Assembly: GCF_023822005.2 (NCBI RefSeq)
Contig: NZ_CP098806.1
Location: forward strand, 1,612,001-1,676,000
From: Dyadobacter fanqingshengii
Lineage (GTDB): Bacteria; Bacteroidota; Bacteroidia; Cytophagales; Spirosomataceae
Length of the DNA: 64,000 bases
Direction of reading: 5' to 3'
Part shown: positions 51,127 through 59,881 of the stretch, piece by piece
How the letters are laid out: every line of letters begins with the position of its first letter
Numbering within the stretch: position 1 is the first letter of the stretch
Program-made: the position numbers and the translations under genes
Notes under the pieces: model-generated
What the model was told of the DNA's origin: nothing
What the model saw: only the letters and a program-made list of their open reading frames with translations
Database searches by the model: none

Positions 51127-52443
51127 TCAGGGCGAGGTCAATTCTTTCCAGACAATGCGCGTGTCGTAATCCGTATAATGTACATATTTCCGGTTTTGCA
51201 TCCATAAAAGGACGGTTTTATCACCCTTCTTTTTATATCTCGGAACCACTGGCCGAACATTATCCAGCTTCGAATTGCTGGTAACAGGCGTTATTTTCCA
51301 GGTTTTACCCAGATCTTTTGTTTCTCCTTTCGAGATCTCGAACACATCATTAACCTCATGTGAAAAATAAACGATCGAAGGATCGAGCGGGTCAATGGTG
51401 AGACCGCCGGAGTAATTTTCTTCGCGTTCTTTTTTGCCTTCGGGCGTTTGGGGAAACCATTTTCCAGAGTCGATCAAATGATGATCATTCCATTTTTTAC
51501 CATCAAAAACGGTGTAATAATATTGATGGTTTTCATTGGTAGGGTAACGCGTGTAAGCGACTACGGGCCTTCCTTTTTGGTCAACCACAATGTCAAATAT
51601 CCAGGCCTTGCCGGTTTCCGGAGTGGCTTTGTAAACGATCGTGGCGTCAGACGGATTGAATGGTAACTGATCCAGGTTCGCGATTTTACTGCCGTCCGCA
51701 CGCCAGAAGGCTCCTTTTTCATAATAGCAATAGTAAACTGAATTCAGCGGCTCAGCATTGGGATGGCCATCTGTGAAGATGAGATGGATCTTTGATTTGC
51801 CATCTGAATAATATTTTACGTAAGGCCGGTTATTGGTGTCCAAAGCCTTTGAAGTGATCACAACAACCGGGTCCGACCAGGTTTTGCCATTATCGGTCGA
51901 TGTGATGAAATTGGGCTTAAAACCTATCCAACGGCCAAAACTGTACACCTTATTATTTTCTGCGCTTAGTATAAATGGGTTTGCGTAAGTGTAAGTTTCC
52001 CGCTTAAACTTGGCTAACAAGGCTTCCGTTTGTGGTCGGAAAATGATTGAATCAGAGAATGTTGTGATATCAAATGGTTTCAATGTTGTGTTCTGAATCA
52101 AGCCCATGCCGTCTTTGCTTCCGCCGTGCCAGGTGTATTGGGTCAAAATGGTTTTGTCGGGCAGTTGCAGGAACGCCGGATTGTCGTGATCGTCAATTTC
52201 GAGTTTGGTATAGAGCGTTTTTTGCGCTGTTTTTCCGGATTCGAGATCTAGCGAAGCCGCAACGATATCGCCCGATCTGGTAACCCAGCCTGTTACAATC
52301 TGGCCATTTTTGTCACTGGTATAAATGGCCCGCGGATCGCTGAACCAGCACCAGGCGCCGTCCTCGGTTAATGCGGACACATTTTGGGCGGAAAGTTTGC
52401 CTGTTAGGCAAACCAATGTCACCAATAGGAAGCTAATTTTCAT
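51127..52443 (-). CDS. BNR-repeat exported protein (sugar-binding or lyase-like propeller)
   Basis: A 438-residue protein with a signal peptide (residues 1-19, ending LSAQ) and a beta-propeller of the BNR_4 type. Propeller motifs are recognisable as GAWCWFSDPRAIYTSDKNGQIVTGWVTRSGDIVAASLDLESGK, DNGKTWSDPVVVI, YYEKGAFWRADGSKIANL, VVDQKGRPVVAYTRYP and LGKTWKITPVTSNSKLDNVRPVVPRY. Similar propellers occur in polysaccharide lyases and neuraminidase-like enzymes. No catalytic residues can be assigned by eye. It is followed by a ThuA-domain gene. Confidence 0.8.
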   Translation of the reverse strand: MKISFLLVTLVCLTGKLSAQNVSALTEDGAWCWFSDPRAIYTSDKNGQIVTGWVTRSGDIVAASLDLESGKTAQKTLYTKLEIDDHDNPAFLQLPDKTILTQYTWHGGSKDGMGLIQNTTLKPFDITTFSDSIIFRPQTEALLAKFKRETYTYANPFILSAENNKVYSFGRWIGFKPNFITSTDNGKTWSDPVVVITSKALDTNNRPYVKYYSDGKSKIHLIFTDGHPNAEPLNSVYYCYYEKGAFWRADGSKIANLDQLPFNPSDATIVYKATPETGKAWIFDIVVDQKGRPVVAYTRYPTNENHQYYYTVFDGKKWNDHHLIDSGKWFPQTPEGKKEREENYSGGLTIDPLDPSIVYFSHEVNDVFEISKGETKDLGKTWKITPVTSNSKLDNVRPVVPRYKKKGDKTVLLWMQNRKYVHYTDYDTRIVWKELTSP

Positions 52444-52455
52444 ATTTTACTTTGA

Positions 52456-53238
52456 TTATAACTCCGTGATCCCGCCATCATTTGCAGCGAACGGATGCTC
52501 TTCCTTTTTCTTAAACCGGGACAGGAACGATTCAAACCAGTTCTCTTTTTTCAATTCCGTTGGCTCGTAAGGCTTGATTGTTTTTTTACCAATTTGTTTA
52601 TGAAACGGCTTTTTGCGCAGTTGTTTCTCAAAAACAACAATAGAATCGTAGAATGCAATGCTGTTGATATGATTGGTTATTTCGTTGATAGTCACCTTAC
52701 TTTTATCAATTACATGACTGTCATAAAGCGAGTCCACGAGGTGTTTGGACTGCTCAACAAAGGAATTAGGATTTTTGAGCCCGCCATGAAATTCGGCCCA
52801 ATACGAAGTGTGCGTGTCCTCAACCAGATACAGGCCGCCCTCTTTTACCTTCATGTAAAGGGTTTCAAACGACACGCGCTGCTGGTCCATTGTGTGCCCG
52901 CCATCGTCAATAATGAAGTCTAGCTCAGGCAATTGGCTTGCCACAGTTTCCAAAAATGCCTTATCACTCTGAGACCCTATAAAAATGGTTGTGTTCTCTT
53001 CTTCCAGCTTTTTGCAATCGGGATTAATGTCGATGGCATAGACATGCACATTTGCCCCAAAGTATTTTTTCCAAAGCTGCATCGACCCGCCGTGCGAAAT
53101 GCCTATTTCAAGCATATTTACTTTCTGACCGCGATATTTAGCAAAATATTTTTCGTAAATGTCAAAGTAATGGTCCCATTTGTGGATCAGGTTCCCACGG
53201 TGGCTGTAAAAAAGATCTCTCAAAGATTCATTATGCAT
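52456..53238 (-). CDS. SAM-dependent methyltransferase, class I
   Basis: A 260-residue cytoplasmic enzyme. The SAM-binding motif I is VNMLEIGISHGGSMQLWKKYFGANVHVYAIDIN, with FIIDDGGHTMDQQRVSFETLYMKVKEGGLYLVEDTHTSYW following, which resembles the macrolide-type O-methyltransferases (MycE/demethylmacrocin group). The C-terminal 80 residues are helical and Lys-rich (ELKKENWFESFLSRFKKKEEHPF). The acceptor is unknown, and no polyketide genes are nearby, so a polysaccharide or secondary-metabolite acceptor is possible. The gene lies directly downstream of nothing on its own strand. Confidence 0.8.
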   Translation of the reverse strand: MHNESLRDLFYSHRGNLIHKWDHYFDIYEKYFAKYRGQKVNMLEIGISHGGSMQLWKKYFGANVHVYAIDINPDCKKLEEENTTIFIGSQSDKAFLETVASQLPELDFIIDDGGHTMDQQRVSFETLYMKVKEGGLYLVEDTHTSYWAEFHGGLKNPNSFVEQSKHLVDSLYDSHVIDKSKVTINEITNHINSIAFYDSIVVFEKQLRKKPFHKQIGKKTIKPYEPTELKKENWFESFLSRFKKKEEHPFAANDGGITEL

Positions 53239-53281
53239 GGCGAAGTTGAGTGGTTTTTACAAATGTAACCGCTTCCCATCT

Positions 53282-53647
53282 TTAAACAAATGCATGCCTT
53301 TTCATATCCTTAAAAGCCCATTCGGCCATTGCATGGATAACAGTTTCGAGATCCTTGCCAGAATCCGTAAGCGTATAAGTCACATAGGGCGGCACAACCG
53401 GCTTGGCTTCACGTATCAATAATTTGTCGCTTTCAAGCTGTTTCAAATGCTGAATGAGCATTTTCTCCGTGATGTGCGGCATTGCCTTCTTGATCTCCGA
53501 ATAGCGTTTACTGCCCGCCAGGAGGTGATACAAAATAATGGGTTTCCAGTGTCCACCGATCTTATTCATCACATAAGTGACCGGACATTCCTGCAACACG
53601 ATCTCCCGGTTGGCATTGTATGTCGAGCTTTCTTTAACCTTGGTCAT
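53282..53647 (-). CDS. HxlR-family transcriptional regulator
   Basis: A 121-residue winged-helix regulator with the HxlR signature CPVTYVMNKIGGHWKPIILYHLLAGSKRYSEIKKAMPHITEKMLIQHLKQLESDKLLIREAKPVVPPYVTYTLTDSGKDLETVIHAMAEWA. The conserved Cys21 near the N-terminus may sense electrophiles or oxidants, as in HypR/QorR. It is divergent from the NmrA-type reductase gene at 53727, and the 79-bp gap holds two GTAAGTAC direct repeats, so it very likely regulates that gene and its own expression. Confidence 0.92.
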   Translation of the reverse strand: MTKVKESSTYNANREIVLQECPVTYVMNKIGGHWKPIILYHLLAGSKRYSEIKKAMPHITEKMLIQHLKQLESDKLLIREAKPVVPPYVTYTLTDSGKDLETVIHAMAEWAFKDMKRHAFV

Positions 53648-53663
53648 GGATACATACTTTGGG

Positions 53664-53702
53664 GTAAGTACTTGTCTAAAAGTAAGTACAAATATAGCTT
53701 TG
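53664..53702 (+). promoter_or_regulatory. HxlR operator repeats and promoter of the NmrA-type gene
   Basis: GTAAGTAC occurs twice in direct repeat (53664-53671 and 53682-53689, 18 bp apart). A TTG at 53672-53674 and TAGCTTTG at 53695-53702, 20 bp apart, fit the Bacteroidota promoter consensus exactly, and the second repeat lies between them. Binding of HxlR there would block this promoter. Confidence 0.6.
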
Positions 53703-53726
53703 CAACATCATTAAACAATCAATAAC

Positions 53727-54617
53727 ATGAAATATATCATCACAGGGTCATTAGGAAATATCAGCAGACCCGTTACAAAAAACTTAGTTGCAGCTGGCCA
53801 CGACGTAACCGTTATCAGCAGCAGCGCAGAAAAAAAATCAGAGATCGAATCGCTGGGCGCAACAGCCGCAATAGGCTCAGTAACCGATGTCGCATTTTTG
53901 AAAAACACATTCCAAAATGCAGATGTAGCCTACTTAATGATCCCGAGCGACTTTTCACTCACAGACTATGGAAAATTCCAGCTTGAAGTGGCTGATAAGT
54001 ATTTAGAGGCGCTGAAAGGCAGCAACATTAAGCACGTCGTTTTACTCAGCAGTCTGGGCGCACATATGCGAAAAGGCGCCGGACCGATCGATGCTTTGGG
54101 ATATCTGGAAGAAAAATTGCTCGAAATTCCTGATCCGAATCTGAATTTCCTACGCCCCTCCTACTTCTTCTCCAACCTGTTCAGCCTTGCGGGAATGATC
54201 AAGCACGCAGGCATTGCAGGAAACAATTTTGGAGACACCGATGAAAAACTCGTGCTGACGCATACAGATCACATCGCCGAGATTGCTACTGATACATTGC
54301 TGCATCTTTTCACCGGAAAAAACATCACAAACATTGCCAACGACGAACGCCACCCCAGCGAAATTGCAACGATTTTGGGCAATGCAGTAGGCAAAGAAAA
54401 CACACCCTGGATCACATTTTTAGACGAAGATGCCTACGAAGGAATGCTGGGCGCAGGACTGAACGAAAGCTTCGCCAACCTTTACCTGGCTATGGGACAA
54501 GCGCTCCGGAGCGGCCAAATGCAGGAAGAATATTGGAAAAACCGGCCTGAGAAACTGGGTGGTTATAAGTTGGAAGACTTTGCGAAAGAGTTTGCGGGAG
54601 CTTATGCGGGAGCGTAA
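53727..54617 (+). CDS. NmrA-family NAD(P)-binding protein
   Basis: A 296-residue atypical short-chain dehydrogenase/reductase. The Rossmann motif is IITGSLGNISRPVTKNLVAAGHDVTVISSS, with DVAFLKNTFQNADVAYLMIPSDFSLTDYGKFQLEV and KHVVLLSSLGAHMRKGAGPIDALGYLEEKLLEI. The last resembles NmrA/QorB-type quinone reductases, which act on quinones or sense redox. Regulation by the adjacent divergent HxlR protein is typical for such reductases. The residues of the classical YxxxK catalytic pair are absent, consistent with the family. Confidence 0.85.
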   Translation: MKYIITGSLGNISRPVTKNLVAAGHDVTVISSSAEKKSEIESLGATAAIGSVTDVAFLKNTFQNADVAYLMIPSDFSLTDYGKFQLEVADKYLEALKGSNIKHVVLLSSLGAHMRKGAGPIDALGYLEEKLLEIPDPNLNFLRPSYFFSNLFSLAGMIKHAGIAGNNFGDTDEKLVLTHTDHIAEIATDTLLHLFTGKNITNIANDERHPSEIATILGNAVGKENTPWITFLDEDAYEGMLGAGLNESFANLYLAMGQALRSGQMQEEYWKNRPEKLGGYKLEDFAKEFAGAYAGA

Positions 54618-54636
54618 AAAGCAGAAATAAATTTTG

Positions 54637-54682
54637 ATCTGGTTGACAAACTTATAAAATTTTGTATATTTGTCAACCAGAT
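54637..54682 (+). promoter_or_regulatory. Perfect 14-bp inverted repeat and promoter of the XRE-ImmA/PIN operon
   Basis: ATCTGGTTGACAAA (54637-54650) and its exact complement TTTGTCAACCAGAT (54669-54682) flank an 18-base AT-rich spacer. The promoter sits inside: TTG at 54643-54645 and TATATTTG at 54665-54672, 19 bp apart, match TTG-N19-TAnnTTTG. The symmetry over the promoter suggests autorepression by the XRE domain encoded immediately downstream. Transcription would start near 54679. Confidence 0.75.
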
Positions 54683-54707
54683 GAAATTTACATTGATTTT
54701 TGACGCC

Positions 54708-55766
54708 ATGAACCAAACATTTGCTGACCGGTTTAAATCCGCACGATTAAGGAGTGGATTCTCATTACAAGAGCTTGCCAACAAGCTGAATAATCAGATC
54801 ACTAAGCAAGCATTGCATAAATATGAAAAAGGTGCGGTTGTTCCTGATAGCGAGCGACTGGGGCTTCTGAGTAACGTAATGAATGTGCGCCCTGATTATT
54901 TTTTTAGAGAAACTAGCATCCAGATTGGTGAATTGGCGTATCGAAGTCTGAAAAGCGTTCCGGCCAAAGAGGAGTATAAAGTTGTTGAACAAACCAGAGA
55001 ATATCTTTCCCGCTATCTTGAACTGGAAGAAATATTAGGACTGGAAAACAAATTTGAAAATCCTTTGGCTGATTTTGGTTTAGTCTCTGAATATGCCCAG
55101 GTCAATCTGGCAGCCGATCTTTTGCGGAAGAAATGGGAAATGGGTAAGGATCCCATATACAATGTTGCTGAACTTTTGGAAGATAAATTTATCAAGGTCG
55201 TTGAAATCGATGCACATACTAATTTTAATGGCATGCAAACTTGGGTAAATGGTTCTATCCCTGTGGTTGCCTTTAATATAAATTTGAAAGGCAAGCCGGA
55301 TCGGATCCGTTTCACTTTACTGCATGAGTTGGGGCATTTGCTTTTAAATTTTGGAGAGGTCACTGAGAATCAGAAAGAGACATTATGCCATCAGTTTGCA
55401 GGAGCCATACTCATGCCGGAAGAAACATTGAAACAGGAATTAGGAGCGCATCGGAATCGGCTCTCGCTTCAAGAGCTTGGTAATATCAAAAAACATTATG
55501 GCATCTCGATGCAGGCTATCGCGAGGCGGGCTCTCGAATGTGGAATTGTTAATGACCATTTTACCAAACAATTCCTGAATATGATGAAGGAAATGGGTTG
55601 GAGAACAATAGAACCTGTTGCTTACGAGGGCGTGGAAAAATCGAACCGCTTTGACCAGTTGATATTCAGAGGAATTGCGGAGGAACAAATATCAATGACC
55701 AAGGCGGCGGCTTTGAAAAACATGAAGCTCGCCGAATTTCATAGCATGAGCTTGACGCTTGCATGA
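54708..55766 (+). CDS. XRE-HTH and ImmA/IrrE-type zinc protease protein
   Basis: A 352-residue protein starting MNQTFADRFKSARLRSGFSLQELANKLNNQITKQALHKYEKGAVVPDS, an XRE-type HTH (about residues 8-62). Residues 150-230 are an ImmA/IrrE (COG2856) peptidase with the zinc motif HELGHLLLNF (His206, Glu207, His210). An alternative ATG at 54681 lies on the operator arm itself and would give a nearly leaderless mRNA; 54708 is preferred. In related systems the protease cleaves a repressor on damage or acts as an antitoxin. Its stop overlaps the PIN gene by 4 bp. Confidence 0.85.
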   Translation: MNQTFADRFKSARLRSGFSLQELANKLNNQITKQALHKYEKGAVVPDSERLGLLSNVMNVRPDYFFRETSIQIGELAYRSLKSVPAKEEYKVVEQTREYLSRYLELEEILGLENKFENPLADFGLVSEYAQVNLAADLLRKKWEMGKDPIYNVAELLEDKFIKVVEIDAHTNFNGMQTWVNGSIPVVAFNINLKGKPDRIRFTLLHELGHLLLNFGEVTENQKETLCHQFAGAILMPEETLKQELGAHRNRLSLQELGNIKKHYGISMQAIARRALECGIVNDHFTKQFLNMMKEMGWRTIEPVAYEGVEKSNRFDQLIFRGIAEEQISMTKAAALKNMKLAEFHSMSLTLA

Positions 55767-56278
55767 ATGCGGCGGTAACAGATGCTTGCATATTTATTGA
55801 TTTGAGAAATTTAAGTCTGATCCATCATTTTTTTAAATTGGATTGCAGGTTCCATAGTTCAGTCGATGTCATTAATGAGTTGTATGAGGAAGATAAATTG
55901 GTGCTTCAAACTTATATTGATTCAGGAAAGCTTACTATTCATTCCATAGATGAATTTGAGCGGCTGCGCATTCAAAAGACACAATTTCCTGCGGCATTGT
56001 CAGAGGCGGATAAAACAGTTTTGTTTCTGGCCCAGAAATTAAATGCCATCGTGTTAAGCAGTGATAAAGTTGTTCGCAAATACGCCAGCAAGCACGGTGT
56101 CACTTACCACGGCATGCTTTGGATACTAGACCAATTGCTGGAACTGAGCGCCCTGTCTGGCCTCGAAGCTTCACAGAAGTTGGAAATGTTGATTAGAAAT
56201 AATATTGTCTATCAAAACAATGCTGAATTGGTTTCAGAAATGCAAAAGCGTCTCAAAGCCTGGAAAAGTTACAAATGA
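55763..56278 (+). CDS. PIN-domain protein, probable toxin of the ImmA-linked pair
   Basis: A 171-residue PIN-fold ribonuclease-like protein. Acidic positions of the PIN active site are present: Asp7 in VTDACIFIDL, Glu39 in VINELYEEDK, Asp83 in LSEADKTVLFLAQKLNAIVLSSDK and Asp101 in the same block. It overlaps the upstream gene by ATGA (55763-55766), so the two are translationally coupled. PIN toxins cleave tRNA or rRNA. Coupling to an XRE-ImmA/IrrE protease rather than to a small dedicated antitoxin is uncommon among PIN toxins, which is why I flag the pair. Confidence 0.75.
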   Translation: MNAAVTDACIFIDLRNLSLIHHFFKLDCRFHSSVDVINELYEEDKLVLQTYIDSGKLTIHSIDEFERLRIQKTQFPAALSEADKTVLFLAQKLNAIVLSSDKVVRKYASKHGVTYHGMLWILDQLLELSALSGLEASQKLEMLIRNNIVYQNNAELVSEMQKRLKAWKSYK

Positions 56279-56279
56279 A

Positions 56280-56314
56280 AAGAGCGACCTTGGCAAATTG
56301 CTTAGGTCGCTCTT
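56280..56314 (+). terminator. Terminator of the XRE-ImmA/PIN operon
   Basis: AAGAGCGACCT and AGGTCGCTCTT form a perfect 11-bp stem around a 13-base loop, one base after the PIN gene stop. The sequence continues CATTTAAATT without a strong T run. Confidence 0.75.
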
Positions 56315-56362
56315 CATTTAAATTGCTTCTTGCTTATTTGGTGCTGTTTTCTAAACTTCCCA

Positions 56363-59300
56363 TCACTTCCCCATCCGCAACCGGGTCTGCGCTCCGCCGT
56401 CAGCATCCTTCAACTCCATCTTCAAACCTCCGTCCTTCACCACTCCCCTGTCAATCACCAGCGTGATCTGTTGAATTCCTGGGGTAAGCGCCGCTGTAAT
56501 GTTGTCGCCAGACATTTTTACGGGCTTATTTGCAATGTATGCACTGATTCCGTTTGAAATGTTGGAGGCTAATGTCACGTTGCCTTTGGTGAGCACCTCG
56601 ATGTCGAAGCGTACAATGCTGAATGATTTGCCAGCTGTGGTTTCTACAATGGGCACTTCGTCTAGTGGCAATTCGCCGGAGATTTTGCTGTAAATCGGGG
56701 CGTAGGTGACTTTTGCATTTTTGGTTATGGCGAATGCACCTTCGCTCATTTTGCTGGCTGTTTGCTTGTCGGCAGTGACGCTTTCCCAGCGTCTTACGAA
56801 CCTTGTGTTAGGGACGCGGAAGTCGCCTGACTCTCCCATTTTTGTCAGGAAGCCAACGAGGTTGATAAACTCAGTCTGGTCGAGGCTGGCGGTGAGGCCG
56901 GGAGGCATCAGGGAGCCTGGGACTTTTTCCATCACTTGTAACTGGCTTTTGGCAATTGAAACTTCCTTGCCAGTCACGTCGCGTATAATCACCTCCGAAG
57001 CGCCATCGCTGGCCAGGTAACCCAGCATTTCTGAGCCATCTTTCTTCACAACCCGTTTCAGATCATAACCTTCTTTGATGGACAAATTAGGATACAAAAT
57101 AGAACGGATAATGGTCTCAGGCGGCGAGCTCGTCCCCAAACTGCTCAAATCCGGCCCTATCAAACCGCCTGCGCCGCCAATGGCGTGACATGTTGTACAG
57201 CTGGCTTCGGCCCTGCGGAAAATCTGCTCTCCTTTTGCAGGGTCAGCTTTTTCTCTGACCAATTTGGCGAGTCCGGCGATTTGATCATCGTTCAAATCCT
57301 GTGGCATTTTCTGTGTTGGCATCGAGCCGCCTGACGCTTCCAGCGCTTTTTTCAGAGCCAGCATTTCATCGATGTTCTGGCGCGTCCAACCCGCGCGGGT
57401 TTGTACGAGTCTGCGACCTGCTTTTGCCGTGGCTTCCGGGATTTTCTTGGCTGCTATGGCATCGGCCAATGCAGCAGCGCCCGGATTTGTGGAAATAAAT
57501 GCCATGAAAAGGTCGCTCATATCCGTGTCCGCTGGCAATGTCCGCATGAGTTCTGTTCCTATCCGTGCTGCCTCTTTCGGGTCGAGCTTGGCGAGTTGCG
57601 CTGCGGCGATCATCCGCACTTCCGGCGTGTTTTTGGCACCGGTCATGTCAACCGTTAGTTTCGTCGCTTTTTCTTTATCAATGGCCGTCAGAGACGCCAG
57701 TGCCGCTCTTTTGGTATTTGGCGTTCCAGTTTGGATCAGGCCGGTAAGACGATCATTCAGCTGGGTCAATTTCCAAAGGCCGATCAACCGGATCGCGCTC
57801 AGGCTTGTGGCTTCGTCGTCATTCCCTATAAAATTCGCAATGCGTTCCGGCGATTTATCCGGCTTCACATTCCGCTGGCCAGCAGCGTCTTCCAATGCGG
57901 CCAGCTGCGCAGCAACATTCTTATCTTTATTTGTCAAAGCCAGATCCAGCAGCATATTCAGGTCGGTTGGCTGTCCTAAGCTAGCAATGCTGGTGAGCAC
58001 ATCTTTCTGATAATCCTCAGGCACCTGGCCTTTTTGATAAAGCTGAACGAGCAGCGTGGCAGCCTCAGGACTTGTCGCCGATTTCAATGCATAGGCCGTT
58101 TTCTTGGCATCGCCCAGCAGGTTTGGATCCGTTTTCAGTTTTGCCAGCCAGATCGGCTCCAATTCCCTCACCGTTTGCCACAATGCGAAATCGAGGAATT
58201 CATCCATTTGACCGTCCAGAACCGATAAAGCATTCTTCGCAGCATCAGCCGTTTTGGTTTTTCGCAATGCGATCACCGCTTCCATTCTTACTTGTGCATG
58301 CTCGTCTTTTACGGCCTTACCAAGCAATGCGGGCACATTTTGAACCTTTGGAAACCACAATTCAAGCGCACGCAATGCTGCTGCGCGCGCATTGTGACTT
58401 TTTGCACTCAACAATTCCAGTAATATCGGCTGATTGAATGTTTCCAGCGTCTGGTAAACCCAAAGCGCTTCCAGCAAATTATGTTCGTAATTCGCATCAT
58501 TTTTATCCAAACCTTGCAACCATTTTTCCAAAGCAGGCACCACTTCCTTGGCGCCTTTTGCCTTCAAAACCTGCTTAGCCTGCAAGCGCGTCCACTCTTC
58601 GGGTAATTTCAATGACTCCAAAAGTTCGGTTGTGCTGGCTTTGGCCAGTTGTGGTTTGGTAACCAGCGGACGGTTCTTAGCCACGATCCGCCAGATCCGG
58701 CCATGCTGCTGGTCGCGGCGCGGGTCGTGGAAATCCACTTCACCGTGCTGGATAATTGGGTTATACCAGTCGGCCACGTATATCGCGCCATCGGGACCCA
58801 CATTGATATCGACCGGGCGGAACGCTACATTATCCGTCCACATCAGGTCGTCGGCCTGTTTGGACGCGTATCCTGCGCCTTGTTCTTCGAGTTTGAAGCT
58901 GTTAATACGGTTCGCACGGAAGTCGTTGGTGATCATTCTGCCTTGCCATGCATCAGGCAAATGTGTACCCGAAACCACGTCCAGACCGCTGTGTTTTGGC
59001 TGGCCCGGATTGAGGCCGCGCATAATGCGGGCTGCACCCGGAGCTGTTACAAATGTTGCCCCTGGAAAGCCATAGTTAATGCCCTCGCCGCCCGCTCCAT
59101 CTGTAAGGAATGATTGTCCCCAGCGATCAAATTGCAGCCCCCAGGGATTCACAAGGCCTTTTGCATACACTTCCATGTCCAGGTTACGCGTGTTAAGCGC
59201 CCACACCCCGCCTCCTTCAAGCCGTTTTATGCCAAATGGCGTTTCCACGTGGCTATAAATGTAAATCGACTGGTTAAAATACATTCTTCCCTCTGGTCCC

Positions 59301-59821
59301 CAGCGAAATGTATGGATCAAATGGTGCGTATCGCCCGTTCCGAAACCGTTCAGCACGCGACGCTTTTTGTCTGCTTTACCATCTCCGTCTGTGTCGGAAA
59401 AATGCAGGATTTCGGTTGAATTGGCCACATAAACACCTCCATCGCCCGGCAAAATTCCGGTTGGCTGAATGAGTCCTTCGGCGAAAACGGTTGACTTATC
59501 AGCCTTACCGTCGCCATCCGTGTCTTCCAAAACAAAAATCTTGTCATTCGCAGATTCTCCCGTTTTCAAATGCGGGTAAACCGTGCTGCTGACCACCCAT
59601 AACCGCCCTTCCGCGTCCCAGTTCATCTGGATGGGCTTGGCGACCATCGGGTCTGAGGCAAATAATGTCACCTCAAATCCCTCGGCTACTTTGAAGGAAG
59701 CCAGTTCTTTCTGAACATCGGGATCAGGATCTTCTTTAATATTCTGAACCTTGTTAGAAGAGGTCGTAAGCAGGATCGTCGCCATAAGCGTCGCTCCGTA
59801 TAGTAACTTGGTTGCTTTCAT
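56363..59821 (-). CDS. PVC-type heme-binding protein with cytochrome c and HEAT-like region
   Basis: A 1152-residue exported protein starting MKATKLLYGATLMATILLTTSS (ATG 59821). Residues 40-380 form a six-bladed sugar-dehydrogenase-like propeller (IQMNWDAEGRLWVVSSTVYPHL, VLEDTDGDGKADKSTVFAEGL, INVGPDGAIYVADWYNPIIQHGE). Residues 400-790 are HEAT-like helices. A single cytochrome c motif CTTCH lies at Cys875-Cys878-His879, followed by the PVC-type LMPPGL heme ligand region, and the C-terminus is a beta-domain. It probably oxidises a sugar outside the inner membrane, passing electrons to other cytochromes. It is the second gene after an SGNH hydrolase. Confidence 0.92.
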   Translation of the reverse strand: MKATKLLYGATLMATILLTTSSNKVQNIKEDPDPDVQKELASFKVAEGFEVTLFASDPMVAKPIQMNWDAEGRLWVVSSTVYPHLKTGESANDKIFVLEDTDGDGKADKSTVFAEGLIQPTGILPGDGGVYVANSTEILHFSDTDGDGKADKKRRVLNGFGTGDTHHLIHTFRWGPEGRMYFNQSIYIYSHVETPFGIKRLEGGGVWALNTRNLDMEVYAKGLVNPWGLQFDRWGQSFLTDGAGGEGINYGFPGATFVTAPGAARIMRGLNPGQPKHSGLDVVSGTHLPDAWQGRMITNDFRANRINSFKLEEQGAGYASKQADDLMWTDNVAFRPVDINVGPDGAIYVADWYNPIIQHGEVDFHDPRRDQQHGRIWRIVAKNRPLVTKPQLAKASTTELLESLKLPEEWTRLQAKQVLKAKGAKEVVPALEKWLQGLDKNDANYEHNLLEALWVYQTLETFNQPILLELLSAKSHNARAAALRALELWFPKVQNVPALLGKAVKDEHAQVRMEAVIALRKTKTADAAKNALSVLDGQMDEFLDFALWQTVRELEPIWLAKLKTDPNLLGDAKKTAYALKSATSPEAATLLVQLYQKGQVPEDYQKDVLTSIASLGQPTDLNMLLDLALTNKDKNVAAQLAALEDAAGQRNVKPDKSPERIANFIGNDDEATSLSAIRLIGLWKLTQLNDRLTGLIQTGTPNTKRAALASLTAIDKEKATKLTVDMTGAKNTPEVRMIAAAQLAKLDPKEAARIGTELMRTLPADTDMSDLFMAFISTNPGAAALADAIAAKKIPEATAKAGRRLVQTRAGWTRQNIDEMLALKKALEASGGSMPTQKMPQDLNDDQIAGLAKLVREKADPAKGEQIFRRAEASCTTCHAIGGAGGLIGPDLSSLGTSSPPETIIRSILYPNLSIKEGYDLKRVVKKDGSEMLGYLASDGASEVIIRDVTGKEVSIAKSQLQVMEKVPGSLMPPGLTASLDQTEFINLVGFLTKMGESGDFRVPNTRFVRRWESVTADKQTASKMSEGAFAITKNAKVTYAPIYSKISGELPLDEVPIVETTAGKSFSIVRFDIEVLTKGNVTLASNISNGISAYIANKPVKMSGDNITAALTPGIQQITLVIDRGVVKDGGLKMELKDADGGAQTRLRMGK

Positions 59822-59881
59822 ATTTTTGGAGGCAGCTCGCAACTGCCTGTATAATTTTTGATAAATGCCTGTATTAATGCG

